Of a stretch of DNA of 7,305 nucleotides, positions 1-5,885 are shown one piece after another. How positions within the stretch are numbered: the first letter of the stretch is position 1; each line of letters starts with the position of its first letter. The notes below the pieces were generated by a model. The model ran no database searches, was not told the DNA's origin, and was given only the letters and a program-made list of their open reading frames with translations. Source of the stretch: Thermoguttaceae bacterium. Lineage in GTDB: Bacteria > Planctomycetota > Planctomycetia > Pirellulales > Thermoguttaceae. The DNA lies in assembly GCA_024653385.1 (NCBI GenBank), contig JANLFZ010000315.1, positions 1 through 7,305 on the forward strand, in the 5' to 3' direction. The translations under genes and the position numbers were made by a program.

Positions 1-725
1 ATCGCCTCTTCGAGATGCTCGCCCTCTTGGTCCAACTCGGCGTCGAGTGCATCGAGACGGGCTTCTTCCTGCCGTTGGACAAGGCCCGGCCCGATCTCCA
101 GACCAACCAGAACCTCTCCCCCGCCGTGCGCAAGGAACTCAAGCAGCGGCTTGCGGACCGTGGTCTCTCGATGTCGGGGTTCTATGCCGACCTAGGCGCC
201 GACCGCGACCAGGCGCGCAGGATCTTCGAGTTTACCAACGAGATGGGCGCCGGCACGATCATCGCCGAGCCGCCCGCCGAGGCATTCGACATGATCGAGA
301 AGCTCTGCGACGAATACGCGATCGACGTGGCGATCCACAACCACCCCGAGTCGCCCCAGTCGAAGTACTGGCGCCCCGAAAACGTACTGGCCGTGTGCAA
401 GGGTCGCGGCAAGCGAATCGGCGCGTGCTGCGACACGGGTCATTGGGTCCGTTCTGGACTCGATCCGGTCGAGTGCCTCAGGAAGCTCGAAGGCCGCATC
501 CTCGGTTTCCACCTCAAGGACGCGGCCGAGAAGGGCAACCGCCAGTCGCGAGACGTGCCCTTGGGCGAAGGTCAGGCGAACTACGCGGCCGTGCTCCGCG
601 AACTGAAGCGCCAGGGCTATCGCGGCGTGACGGCGATCGAGTACGAGCACGATTCGCCCGAGCTGATGGCCGACGTGGCCAAGTGCGTGGCCTTCGTTGA
701 GAAGACGGCCCGCGAATTGGCCTAA
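1..725 (+). CDS. Sugar phosphate isomerase/epimerase, TIM-barrel (5' end outside window)
   Basis: This is a xylose-isomerase-like TIM-barrel protein (AP endonuclease 2 superfamily), a family that interconverts sugars or keto acids with a divalent metal. The reading frame is open from base 3 to the left edge, so the gene is partial. The ATG at 15 is probably internal, because the barrel's first strand (LGVECIETG) follows at once. Numbering from that ATG, probable metal ligands lie in the expected order: E85 (IIAEPP), D140 with H143 (CCDTGHW), H166 (GFHLKD) and E209 (AIEYEH). H108 (IHNHP) also fits the family. The visible 236 codons cover most of the usual 270-300 residues. Too little of the N-terminus is visible to tell whether it carries a Tat signal like the isomerase at 4692-5645. 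Substrate is unknown. It ends at TAA 723-725 with no clear terminator after it. Family call is firm, reaction is not. Confidence 0.9.
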   Translation, partial: RLFEMLALLVQLGVECIETGFFLPLDKARPDLQTNQNLSPAVRKELKQRLADRGLSMSGFYADLGADRDQARRIFEFTNEMGAGTIIAEPPAEAFDMIEKLCDEYAIDVAIHNHPESPQSKYWRPENVLAVCKGRGKRIGACCDTGHWVRSGLDPVECLRKLEGRILGFHLKDAAEKGNRQSRDVPLGEGQANYAAVLRELKRQGYRGVTAIEYEHDSPELMADVAKCVAFVEKTARELA

Positions 726-808
726 CCCCCATATCGACCGGCCTGACCCGTGACGCCCCGGAGGCATAATCGGCCAGTCGCGTAATTGCCCTCCATTTAC
801 GCGATCGG

Positions 809-837
809 TTGACGACCTGCCTGAGTCCCGGTATCCT
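809..837 (+). promoter_or_regulatory. Putative sigma70 promoter ahead of structured leader and tRNA-Pro
   Basis: TTGACG (809-814) and TATCCT (832-837) are separated by 17 bases, which is the ideal spacing for a sigma70-type promoter. Transcription should start near 843-845, about 120 bases before the tRNA. A weaker candidate, CTGACC-N16-CATAAT (743-770), lies upstream. It may therefore drive a tRNA precursor or a separate short RNA. Identified by eye only. Confidence 0.5.
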
Positions 838-840
838 AAA

Positions 841-897
841 TGCACCCATGACGGTCGGTTGGCCAACGGGGCCCGCCGGACCGTGGATCGGGGTGCA
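841..897 (+). other. Nested inverted repeats: candidate structured RNA or tRNA leader
   Basis: Two perfect stems nest here: TGCACCC (841-847) with GGGTGCA (891-897), and ACGGTC (851-856) with GACCGT (879-884). A small inner GGCC/GGCC pairing (861-864 with 870-873) fits inside them. A 3x6 internal loop separates the outer stems. The structure begins at the predicted start site of the promoter at 809-837, so it would form the 5' end of the transcript. No known RNA family is recognised. A 31-codon reading frame (848-943) overlaps it but has no ribosome binding site. Confidence 0.35.
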
Positions 898-920
898 CGG
901 GAGACCGTTGGACATATCGA

Positions 921-949
921 GACGTTTTCCCAATACTCGTTGAGATAAT
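921..949 (+). promoter_or_regulatory. Possible proximal promoter of tRNA-Pro
   Basis: GATAAT (944-949) is a good -10 element placed 14 bases before the mature tRNA. The -35 at the right distance, GACGTT (921-926, 17-base spacer), is a poor match. It would give a short leader from about base 956. This could be an alternative to the promoter at 809-837. Confidence 0.3.
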
Positions 950-963
950 GAGTTAGGTCGCCC

Positions 964-1039
964 CGGGGCGTAGCTCAGCCTGGTTTAGAGCGCTTGGTTC
1001 GGGACCAAGAGGTCGCTGGTTCAAATCCAGTCGCCCCGA
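964..1039 (+). tRNA. tRNA-Pro (anticodon CGG)
   Basis: A complete 76-nt cloverleaf is visible. The acceptor stem CGGGGCG (964-970) pairs perfectly with CGCCCCG (1032-1038), and the discriminator is A1039. The D-arm is GCTC/GAGC with an 11-nt loop containing the conserved GG. The anticodon arm is CTTGG/CCAAG around loop TTCGGGA, giving anticodon CGG (1000-1002), which reads CCG proline codons. The T-arm has loop TTCAAAT, and its stem closes with one G-T pair. The C1-G72 pair with A73 and the G37 after the anticodon are usual for bacterial tRNA-Pro. CCA is not encoded (CTC follows), so it must be added by the CCA-adding enzyme. Confidence 0.97.
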
Positions 1040-1101
1040 CTCGGTAAGCCCTTGACAAAAAAGACTTGCAGGAGGTCACGCAAGGGCGCGCGATCAAAGA
1101 A

Positions 1102-1137
1102 CGATCCGCAGGACACTGAATTCGGTCCTGCGGATCG
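1102..1137. repeat. Perfect 13-bp inverted repeat with 10-nt spacer
   Basis: CGATCCGCAGGAC (1102-1114) is exactly complementary to GTCCTGCGGATCG (1125-1137) across the spacer ACTGAATTCG. As RNA it would make a very stable 13-bp hairpin, 62 bases after the tRNA. There is no T-run behind it, so it does not fit a standard intrinsic terminator. It could still stop or protect the tRNA transcript at its 3' side, or be a dyad bound by a protein. Confidence 0.85.
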
Positions 1138-1469
1138 ACGCACGCGGGATTTGTCGCGGTCCTCGAACGCCCTGCGAGAGGAGGCTGCTTGCGCTGTTGC
1201 GAAGGGGCTGTTTCAGCCGTACGAGCGCACAGCCAAAACGATTGTCCTCGCTAGCGACTGAGTTCTCTTGGAGATTCCCAGGCCACTCTTTCTGCTTTTC
1301 ACGCTTTTCAGACCACACACCGCTTGGCCCGGTGCATGTGCCTTGGGGGCACGGTGGTATTCGTGACCGTCATCGTGCGGCCTCTCACAGGGAAGCGCGG
1401 CTGGCCGACCTCGGTCGTTCGGGACCGAAGTGGGGTAAGCGTGACTCCGTTTCGCTCGCCCTCTTGGTC

Positions 1470-1498
1470 TCGACCGTCGGCGGCAACGCAGGTATAAT
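1470..1498 (+). promoter_or_regulatory. Putative distal promoter of ndk
   Basis: A perfect -10 TATAAT (1493-1498) lies 17 bases after TCGACC (1470-1475), which matches the -35 consensus at four of six positions. Transcription would start near 1505 and leave a leader of about 160 bases before the ndk start codon. A 6-bp hairpin (TGTGAA/TTCACA, 1508-1525) sits at the beginning of that leader. Confidence 0.5.
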
Positions 1499-1580
1499 CT
1501 CGGCACGTGTGAACGAGAATTCACAACCCATTTTCGGTCTGCGCGCCCTGCAAGTCTCTCGGTAAATCCCTTAGTAGCCC

Positions 1581-1608
1581 TTGCGGGGCGATGACGCGGG
1601 CCGATAAT
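1581..1608 (+). promoter_or_regulatory. Putative proximal promoter of ndk
   Basis: GATAAT (1603-1608) is a good -10 element, and TTGCGG (1581-1586) lies 16 bases upstream as a weak -35. Transcription would begin near 1615, about 50 bases before the ndk start. With the distal promoter this suggests tandem promoters for ndk. Confidence 0.35.
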
Positions 1609-1664
1609 ACGCCCAACGAGTTACACGAGCCGCGACCCACCAGCTAGGAATCAAGGACTATCGA

Positions 1665-2405
1665 ATGGAACAGAACGAGCTGGAGCAGACACTTGTCTTG
1701 ATCAAACCCGACGCGCTGAAGGTCTCCCTGACCGGGTACATTCTGTCGCAGTTCTCCGAGTTTCACACCGGCCTGAGGTACGCTGGCGCGAAAATCGTCC
1801 ATGTCACCAGGATGCTTGCCGAGGAGCATTACGCCGAGCACAAGGGAAAGGTTTTCTATAATGCGCTGATTTCCTATATTACCGGCGAGGTTCATTACGC
1901 CGAACGGCCTCAACGTCGCCGCGTCGTCGCGGTGGTCTACTGCGGGCCGGATGCGGTCAAGAAAGTCCGGTCGATCGCGGGGCCAACCAACCCCCATGTA
2001 GCACGCGACACTGCTCCAGGGACCATCCGCGCCTTGGGCACGGTGGTGCCGGTCAAGGACGATGCGGGAAAAGTCGTGGGCGAGCGGCTCGACAACCTCG
2101 TCCATGCGTCGGCCACCGTGGAGGAGGCGGAGCGCGAGATCAAGCTGTGGTTTAAGCCAGACGACATCATGCCGTACATGCGGTTGTATCCTACCGACAT
2201 CAGCGAGGAGCATTACTACTACAAGGAGGGGCGGCTGCTTTCGGACTACGAACCCGGCGCGCGATGTCTGGCAGCACCTGGCGATACGGTCTGGAAGTCG
2301 GACCTCGAGGCATTGCGCAAACTGGCGCGTGGAGGGGCTACATCCTGCTCGCTTGACGCAATCGCCGCAAAATACCTGATCAACCAAGCGATCCTGCCAC
2401 AATGA
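1665..2405 (+). CDS. ndk: Nucleoside-diphosphate kinase, long form
   Basis: NDK moves the terminal phosphate from ATP to other (deoxy)nucleoside diphosphates through a phosphohistidine, balancing cytoplasmic NTP pools. Family motifs appear in order: TLVLIKPDAL (K14), HYAEHKGKVFYNALISYITG (55-74), the R102 segment RSIAGPTNP (T108), PGTIRA (R122), and NLVHAS with N144, the phosphorylated histidine H147 and S149, then EREIKLWF (E158). Every active-site residue I can align is present. The protein is 246 aa, while typical NDKs are 140-155. The excess comes from about 10 extra residues around 77-87, about 11 between R122 and N144, and a C-terminal extension of some 80 residues (164-246) rich in Tyr and acidic residues. 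The start is supported by AAGGA at 1653-1657, seven bases before ATG. It stands alone, with two putative promoters upstream. Function is likely normal NDK; the role of the extension is unknown. Confidence 0.9.
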   Translation: MEQNELEQTLVLIKPDALKVSLTGYILSQFSEFHTGLRYAGAKIVHVTRMLAEEHYAEHKGKVFYNALISYITGEVHYAERPQRRRVVAVVYCGPDAVKKVRSIAGPTNPHVARDTAPGTIRALGTVVPVKDDAGKVVGERLDNLVHASATVEEAEREIKLWFKPDDIMPYMRLYPTDISEEHYYYKEGRLLSDYEPGARCLAAPGDTVWKSDLEALRKLARGGATSCSLDAIAAKYLINQAILPQ

Positions 2406-2449
2406 TGGGTTTGCCTTCAACAGTCGTGGGGGTCGGTTCGGAAGAGTTG

Positions 2450-2481
2450 GGCATGTGCGGGACCGCATGCCTTCTTGTCTT
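2450..2481 (+). terminator. Possible intrinsic terminator after ndk
   Basis: GGCA-TG bulge-TGCG (2450-2459) pairs with CGCATGCC (2464-2471) around a GGAC loop. This makes an 8-bp stem, and a T-rich tract (TTCTTGTCTT, 2472-2481) follows directly. It lies 45 bases after the ndk stop codon. The bulge and the interrupted T tract make it a weak-to-moderate terminator candidate. Confidence 0.45.
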
Positions 2482-2557
2482 GCGATGGTTGTGCCGCGAA
2501 TGCCGATAGAGGAGTTGAGGGCCGACTGTCCGACGGATCGGTTTGGACGGCGCACGG

Positions 2558-3658
2558 ATGCAGAGCTATTGGCTTATCAACAAACGAGTTAGGAGAGAAA
2601 TCGCGGAGATCCTCGGCTCGAGGGCGATCCGCAGGGTGGTCGCCTCGGTCGTGGCGATCGTTTTGTGTCTTGCGGCATCCGCGTACGGCCAGACTCCCCC
2701 GTTTCTCAATGGGTCTGACCGCGATAACGGGGTTTCAAGCCCCACGGCTCAAGAAATGCCTTTAGGGCCGATGGGCGCGGCGGCCTTGTTGCCCGACCCT
2801 CCCGGTGGCTTGGCAGGGGGTGCTGTGCCGCAGTCGGTGGAACCGGCCCCAGTCTTCTCGCCCCCCTCAAGCTGGGACAGGGTGATCGATCGCGAGGATT
2901 GGTCGTGGCAGGTCCTGCCTTCGGGGTTGATTTACCGATCGTACCTGGCCGGGGTGCGTGAGTCGCGTTTTGCCAGTGCCTGGAACCACGAACGCGACTG
3001 GGGTTGGATGTGGGACGTGGCGCTGGGGGGCCGGGCAGGGGTGCTTCGCTATGGGAATCATGACCCCTTGTTTCCCCAGGGCTTTCAGGTGGATATCGAG
3101 GGGGCCGGTTTCCCGCGACTCGATCTCGAACACGAGTTGGACGTTCTGGCAGCCGATTTCCGGTTCGGCGTGCCCTTCACGTTCGGCTGGGGGCGTTACC
3201 AGACCAAGCTGGCGTACTACCACTTGAGTTCCCACCTGGGCGACGAGTTCATGCTGCGTTTTCCCGCGTTCTCGCGGATCAACTACAGCCGGAACGCCTT
3301 GGTTTGGGGGCACTCGTATTACCTGACCGAAGACCTCCGCCTGTACGGCGAGGCCGCCTGGTCGTTCGATACCGACGGGGGTGCCGAGCCCTGGGAATTC
3401 CAGTTCGGCGTCGACTACAGCCCGACACATCGGATCGGTGCGTTTCGCGGCGCGCCGTTCATTGCTCTCAATGCCCACTTGCGCGAAGAGGTCGACTTCG
3501 GGGGCAACTTCGTGGTGCAAACGGGCTGGCAATGGCGCGGGCAGACCGGCCACCTGTTCCGGCTGGGCATGCAGTACTACACCGGCAAGAGCGAGCAGTA
3601 CGAGTTCTACTCCCAGCACGAGGACAAACTGGGGCTGGGAATCTGGTACGACTTCTAG
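2558..3658 (+). CDS. DUF1207 family protein, secreted, probable outer-membrane beta-barrel
   Basis: I recognise the planctomycete form of DUF1207; its function has not been established. From the ATG at 2558 (366 aa), residues 1-26 are a long basic segment ending in RAIRR. Residues 27-41 are a hydrophobic core, with likely signal peptidase cleavage near ASA or AYG (42-44). A Pro/Gly-rich linker spans about 45-105. The DUF1207 domain then runs to the end, with alternating aromatic and charged strands (DWSWQVLPSGLIYRSYLAG, FGVPFTFGWGRYQTKLAYY, NYSRNALVWGHSYY, WEFQFGVDYSP) and a C-terminal WYDF. The terminal aromatic residue and strand pattern fit an outer-membrane barrel; this is inference. The start is uncertain: a TTG at 2543 is in frame, and the ribosome binding site is weak (GGA 2545-2547). 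No strong promoter is visible. The stop TAG 3656-3658 overlaps the convergent oxidoreductase stop. Confidence 0.85.
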   Translation: MQSYWLINKRVRREIAEILGSRAIRRVVASVVAIVLCLAASAYGQTPPFLNGSDRDNGVSSPTAQEMPLGPMGAAALLPDPPGGLAGGAVPQSVEPAPVFSPPSSWDRVIDREDWSWQVLPSGLIYRSYLAGVRESRFASAWNHERDWGWMWDVALGGRAGVLRYGNHDPLFPQGFQVDIEGAGFPRLDLEHELDVLAADFRFGVPFTFGWGRYQTKLAYYHLSSHLGDEFMLRFPAFSRINYSRNALVWGHSYYLTEDLRLYGEAAWSFDTDGGAEPWEFQFGVDYSPTHRIGAFRGAPFIALNAHLREEVDFGGNFVVQTGWQWRGQTGHLFRLGMQYYTGKSEQYEFYSQHEDKLGLGIWYDF

Positions 3659-4644
3659 GTTGCCGCTTGCCGGGCCTTCTCGAGGACCTCCGCGATCGTG
3701 ACCGCGGCGCCGCCCTTGGCTTTGCTTGCGTCGGCCGCCTCCATGAAGGCGAACAACTCGATCGTCTCCTCAGGCGCCACGGGAGGCTTGCCGGTCTTGA
3801 AGAACCGCGAAACCTCGACCAGAAGCGGCGTATAGCCCTCGTACTTGCCGGCGGGCCCTTTGCCCAGCGTGCCCTCGACCTCTGCGCCGTAGCCGTCCTT
3901 GCCGACAAACCGACCCTCACGCCCGCCTTCCCAGGTGCCGAGCACCTCCTTGGGTCCCACGCGGGTTACGGTCTTGCAGCCCCTGCCCATGATGGTGAAG
4001 AGGATCTCCACGCCGTGGACGCCGTACCAGAAGAGGTCGGGGTGGTGCGGCTCGATGCTCATCGGGCTCCAGGCCGTGCACTTGCGGATCTCGCCGAACT
4101 TGCCTTTTCGGGCCGCCTGGAAGCCTGAGCCGAAGCGGGTCGACGAGGCCGAGAAGCAGGGGACGTTGTTCTTCTTGGCCAGGTCGAAGATCACGAGCAC
4201 GTCGGCCAGCGAGGCGGCCATGGGCTTGTCGATGAACAGCGGCTTGCGCGCGGCGATGACCGGGCGAGCCTGAGCCAAGTGCGGCCGGCCGTCGACGCTT
4301 TCGAGGAACACCACGTCGACCTTCTGGAGCAAGGCGTCGATCGACTCGACGATTTCCACGCCCATCTCGCGGAGCTGCTCGGTGAACTTCTTCACCCGGT
4401 TCCAACTATCGGGCAGGTCGGGGCTTCCGCCGGGATAGCCCGCCACGATCTTCACGTCGGCCAGGTCGCCGGAGGCCTTCGGGTCGTTGAAGGTCTTGGC
4501 AAAAGCGATCACGTGCGAGGTGTCCAGGCCGATCATGCCTGCCCGGAGCGGTTTCTTGCCGGACTCGGCGGCATGAAGCAACGGGCCGGCGCACGGGACG
4601 GCAGCACCGGCCAGAACGGCGCCGAGAAACGAACGTCTGCGCAT
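3655..4644 (-). CDS. Gfo/Idh/MocA family oxidoreductase with Tat signal
   Basis: Members of this family usually oxidise or reduce sugars and cyclitols with NAD(P). The protein is 329 aa. RRRSFLG (residues 2-8) and a following hydrophobic Ala-rich stretch to about 26 form a twin-arginine signal, so it is probably exported folded. The Rossmann part begins near 34, but the usual GxGxxG reads GMIGLDTSH (36-44). The usual EKP motif is DKP (139-141, FIDKP). The second domain carries HH at 200-201 and YGVHGVE with H210 near the usual catalytic histidine position. ATG 4644 is chosen because GGAGGA lies six bases upstream (4651-4656) and the Tat motif follows directly; longer upstream frames overlap the isomerase gene. 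It is the second gene of an operon, 47 bases after the isomerase. No terminator is possible before the oppositely oriented DUF1207 gene. Substrate is unknown, and dehydrogenase activity is likely but unproven because of the altered nucleotide motif. Confidence 0.9.
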   Translation of the reverse strand: MRRRSFLGAVLAGAAVPCAGPLLHAAESGKKPLRAGMIGLDTSHVIAFAKTFNDPKASGDLADVKIVAGYPGGSPDLPDSWNRVKKFTEQLREMGVEIVESIDALLQKVDVVFLESVDGRPHLAQARPVIAARKPLFIDKPMAASLADVLVIFDLAKKNNVPCFSASSTRFGSGFQAARKGKFGEIRKCTAWSPMSIEPHHPDLFWYGVHGVEILFTIMGRGCKTVTRVGPKEVLGTWEGGREGRFVGKDGYGAEVEGTLGKGPAGKYEGYTPLLVEVSRFFKTGKPPVAPEETIELFAFMEAADASKAKGGAAVTIAEVLEKARQAAT

Positions 4645-4691
4645 CACAAATCCTCCGCAGTGCAGGGATGGTGCATCGAACGAGGTCACGG

Positions 4692-5645
4692 TCACTTGCC
4701 GGCAATGATCAGGTCGAGGCGGTGGCTGAATTCCTTTAGCGGCAGGCCGCCGTCTTCGATCGTGAGGAACCCGTTGTAGCCGATCTTCTCGATCTCCTCG
4801 CGCACCAGCGGCCAGTTCACGCTGCCGTCGCGGGGATGGACGAACTTGCCGCCGTGGCCGTCGGGGTTGAGCTTGAAGTCCTTCACGTGGAACTTCACGA
4901 TCGTCTTGCCCAGCGCCCGGATCCACTCTTCCGCGGGCGCGTACTTCACGTGGTTGCCGATGTCGAAGTACGTCTGCACCCAGCGGTTGTTGAACGACTT
5001 GACGAAGTGGGCGAACAGGGCGGGCTTGACCCAGAGGTTGTTCCACACGTTCTCCAGGGCGATGATCACCCCGGTCTTTTCGGCGGTGGGAATGAGCTTC
5101 TCGACCGCCCGGCGCGAGACGTCGGTGGCGTGGTTCTGGGCCTCGATGTAGGCCCGGTACTTCGCGTTGTCGCCGGCGACGACGCGCGTGACGTGGCCCG
5201 TGCGCTCGTCGAACTCGATGTCGAACTCCCACGCCTCGGGAATGGCCATCCCGCCGACGCGGCAGGGTACCAGCAACAAAGCCGAGGCGCCGTAGGCGGC
5301 GGTAGCCTTCAGGGCCTTCTCGACGTTGGCCAGATCCGCGGCCAGTTTGTCTTCGTGATTGAAGTTGGCCCACCCGAAGAGCACCGAGTGGATCTTCATG
5401 CCGAGTTGCTCGGCCCGTTTCCTGGCCTGTTCGGCGTCGTCGGGCGAGACGTTCCAGTCGCTGGTTTCCAGCCCGTCGAAGCCCGCCTCCTTATGCTCCC
5501 GGAGGATCTTCTCGGTGGGTTTGGCGATCATCGCCTTCTGGAGTTTCGTCTGGAACGGGGCGGCCTCGATCCGGCCGGCCATCAGACCCGCGCCGGCCAC
5601 GGCCGAGGCGGCAAGGAATCCGCGTCGAGTCATCTGCGCTCGCAT
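4692..5645 (-). CDS. Tat-exported sugar phosphate isomerase/epimerase, TIM-barrel
   Basis: This is a xylose-isomerase-like TIM-barrel protein of 317 aa, expected to isomerise or epimerise a sugar or related keto compound with a divalent metal. TRRGFLA (6-12) and a hydrophobic stretch to about 24 make a twin-arginine signal with likely cleavage after IEAA (26-29). The barrel starts near 33. Probable metal ligands are E198 (IALENVWN), D228 with H232 (YFDIGNH), H253 (KFHVKD) and E297 (TIEDGG), matching the order in the partial isomerase at 1-725. ATG 5645 is chosen because GGAGA (5654-5658) lies eight bases upstream; ATG 5633 (MTRRGF) is the alternative. It is the first gene of a two-gene operon with the Tat-signal oxidoreductase. 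That pairing suggests the two act in turn on one sugar in the periplasm; this is inference. The substrate cannot be read from the sequence. Confidence 0.92.
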   Translation of the reverse strand: MRAQMTRRGFLAASAVAGAGLMAGRIEAAPFQTKLQKAMIAKPTEKILREHKEAGFDGLETSDWNVSPDDAEQARKRAEQLGMKIHSVLFGWANFNHEDKLAADLANVEKALKATAAYGASALLLVPCRVGGMAIPEAWEFDIEFDERTGHVTRVVAGDNAKYRAYIEAQNHATDVSRRAVEKLIPTAEKTGVIIALENVWNNLWVKPALFAHFVKSFNNRWVQTYFDIGNHVKYAPAEEWIRALGKTIVKFHVKDFKLNPDGHGGKFVHPRDGSVNWPLVREEIEKIGYNGFLTIEDGGLPLKEFSHRLDLIIAGK

Positions 5646-5709
5646 GGCGTGTCTCTCCGAAGGAACTATCGGTTCAGTTCGCGACCTCCATCGCAGCACG
5701 TCGGCCGAT

Positions 5710-5738
5710 AGTATGGCAGCGCCGGTTGCGGCCGTCAA
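5710..5738 (-). promoter_or_regulatory. Putative promoter of the isomerase-oxidoreductase operon
   Basis: Read on the minus strand, TTGACG (5738-5733) and CATACT (5715-5710) are 17 bases apart. Transcription would begin near 5703, leaving a leader of about 58 bases to the ATG at 5645. The -35 is identical to that of the promoter at 809-837. No operator-like repeat is obvious next to it. Confidence 0.5.
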
Positions 5739-5821
5739 TTTCCCCGGGGCAGCGCAAGCACGGCGGAAGTCCGCAATCGTCGGATGTCTCGGGACTCGGC
5801 GCCCCGGTTGGGTCCAACGCA

Positions 5822-5851
5822 TTGAAAGCCGAGGCCGGTGTCGAGTACACT
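5822..5851 (+). promoter_or_regulatory. Putative asnA promoter
   Basis: TTGAAA (5822-5827, five of six consensus positions) lies 18 bases before TACACT (5846-5851, four of six). The expected start near 5858 gives a leader of about 28 bases, and the ribosome binding site GGAG (5876-5879) falls inside it. It points away from the operon promoter at 5710-5738, about 85 bases to the left. Confidence 0.5.
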
Positions 5852-5885
5852 ATGCAAGTTTCGGTTGCGAACCCCGGAGTGCCCG

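Larger units (their letters stand above)
1040..1664. other. 625-base stretch without a convincing gene
   Basis: No reading frame here has a good ribosome binding site, a recognisable product or codon use like the neighbouring genes. The frames present translate to arginine- and serine-rich sequences, and one of them (1052-1261) runs straight through the inverted repeat at 1102-1137. Visible elements are that repeat, several small hairpins (GCCCTTG 1048-1054 with CAAGGGC 1081-1087; GGCTG/CAGCC 1206-1218; GTGCC/GGCAC 1338-1352; TCGGTC/GACCGA 1411-1428; TGTGAA/TTCACA 1508-1525), a pyrimidine-rich run near 1285-1310, and the two putative promoters listed separately. An unrecognised small RNA is possible. 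I see no match to RNase P, SRP RNA or tmRNA. Confidence 0.6.

Noticed and set aside
848..943. 31-codon frame beginning ATG 848
   Set aside because: There is no ribosome binding site, and the start lies inside a strong predicted stem. A near-leaderless peptide cannot be excluded but nothing supports it.
1015..1100. tRNA-Pro 3' end as an integration (att) site
   Set aside because: No integrase gene and no direct repeat of the tRNA 3' end is found in the downstream sequence.
1052..1261. 69-codon frame starting TTG after tRNA-Pro
   Set aside because: It has no ribosome binding site, an Arg/Ser-rich product unlike any family I know, and it crosses the 13-bp inverted repeat. The TTGACA at its start is not followed by a -10 element either.
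1411..1428. Sequence resembling the tRNA-Pro anticodon arm (shared GTTCGGGACC)
   Set aside because: Flanking sequence does not form acceptor, D or T arms, so it is not a tRNA copy. The 10-base match is probably chance.
1197..1565. Overlapping frames on both strands (plus 1197-1565, minus 1213-1524)
   Set aside because: Both give Arg/Ser/His-rich sequence with no motif, signal or start site support. They are typical chance frames in GC-rich DNA.
2660..2672. Lipobox in the DUF1207 signal peptide (cysteine 37)
   Set aside because: The residue before Cys is Leu, not Gly, Ala or Ser, and an ordinary cleavage site follows at 42-44.
4645..5373. Extension of the oxidoreductase frame upstream of ATG 4644
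   Set aside because: The extra translation is an Arg-rich shadow of the isomerase gene. The ribosome binding site and Tat motif fix the start at 4644.
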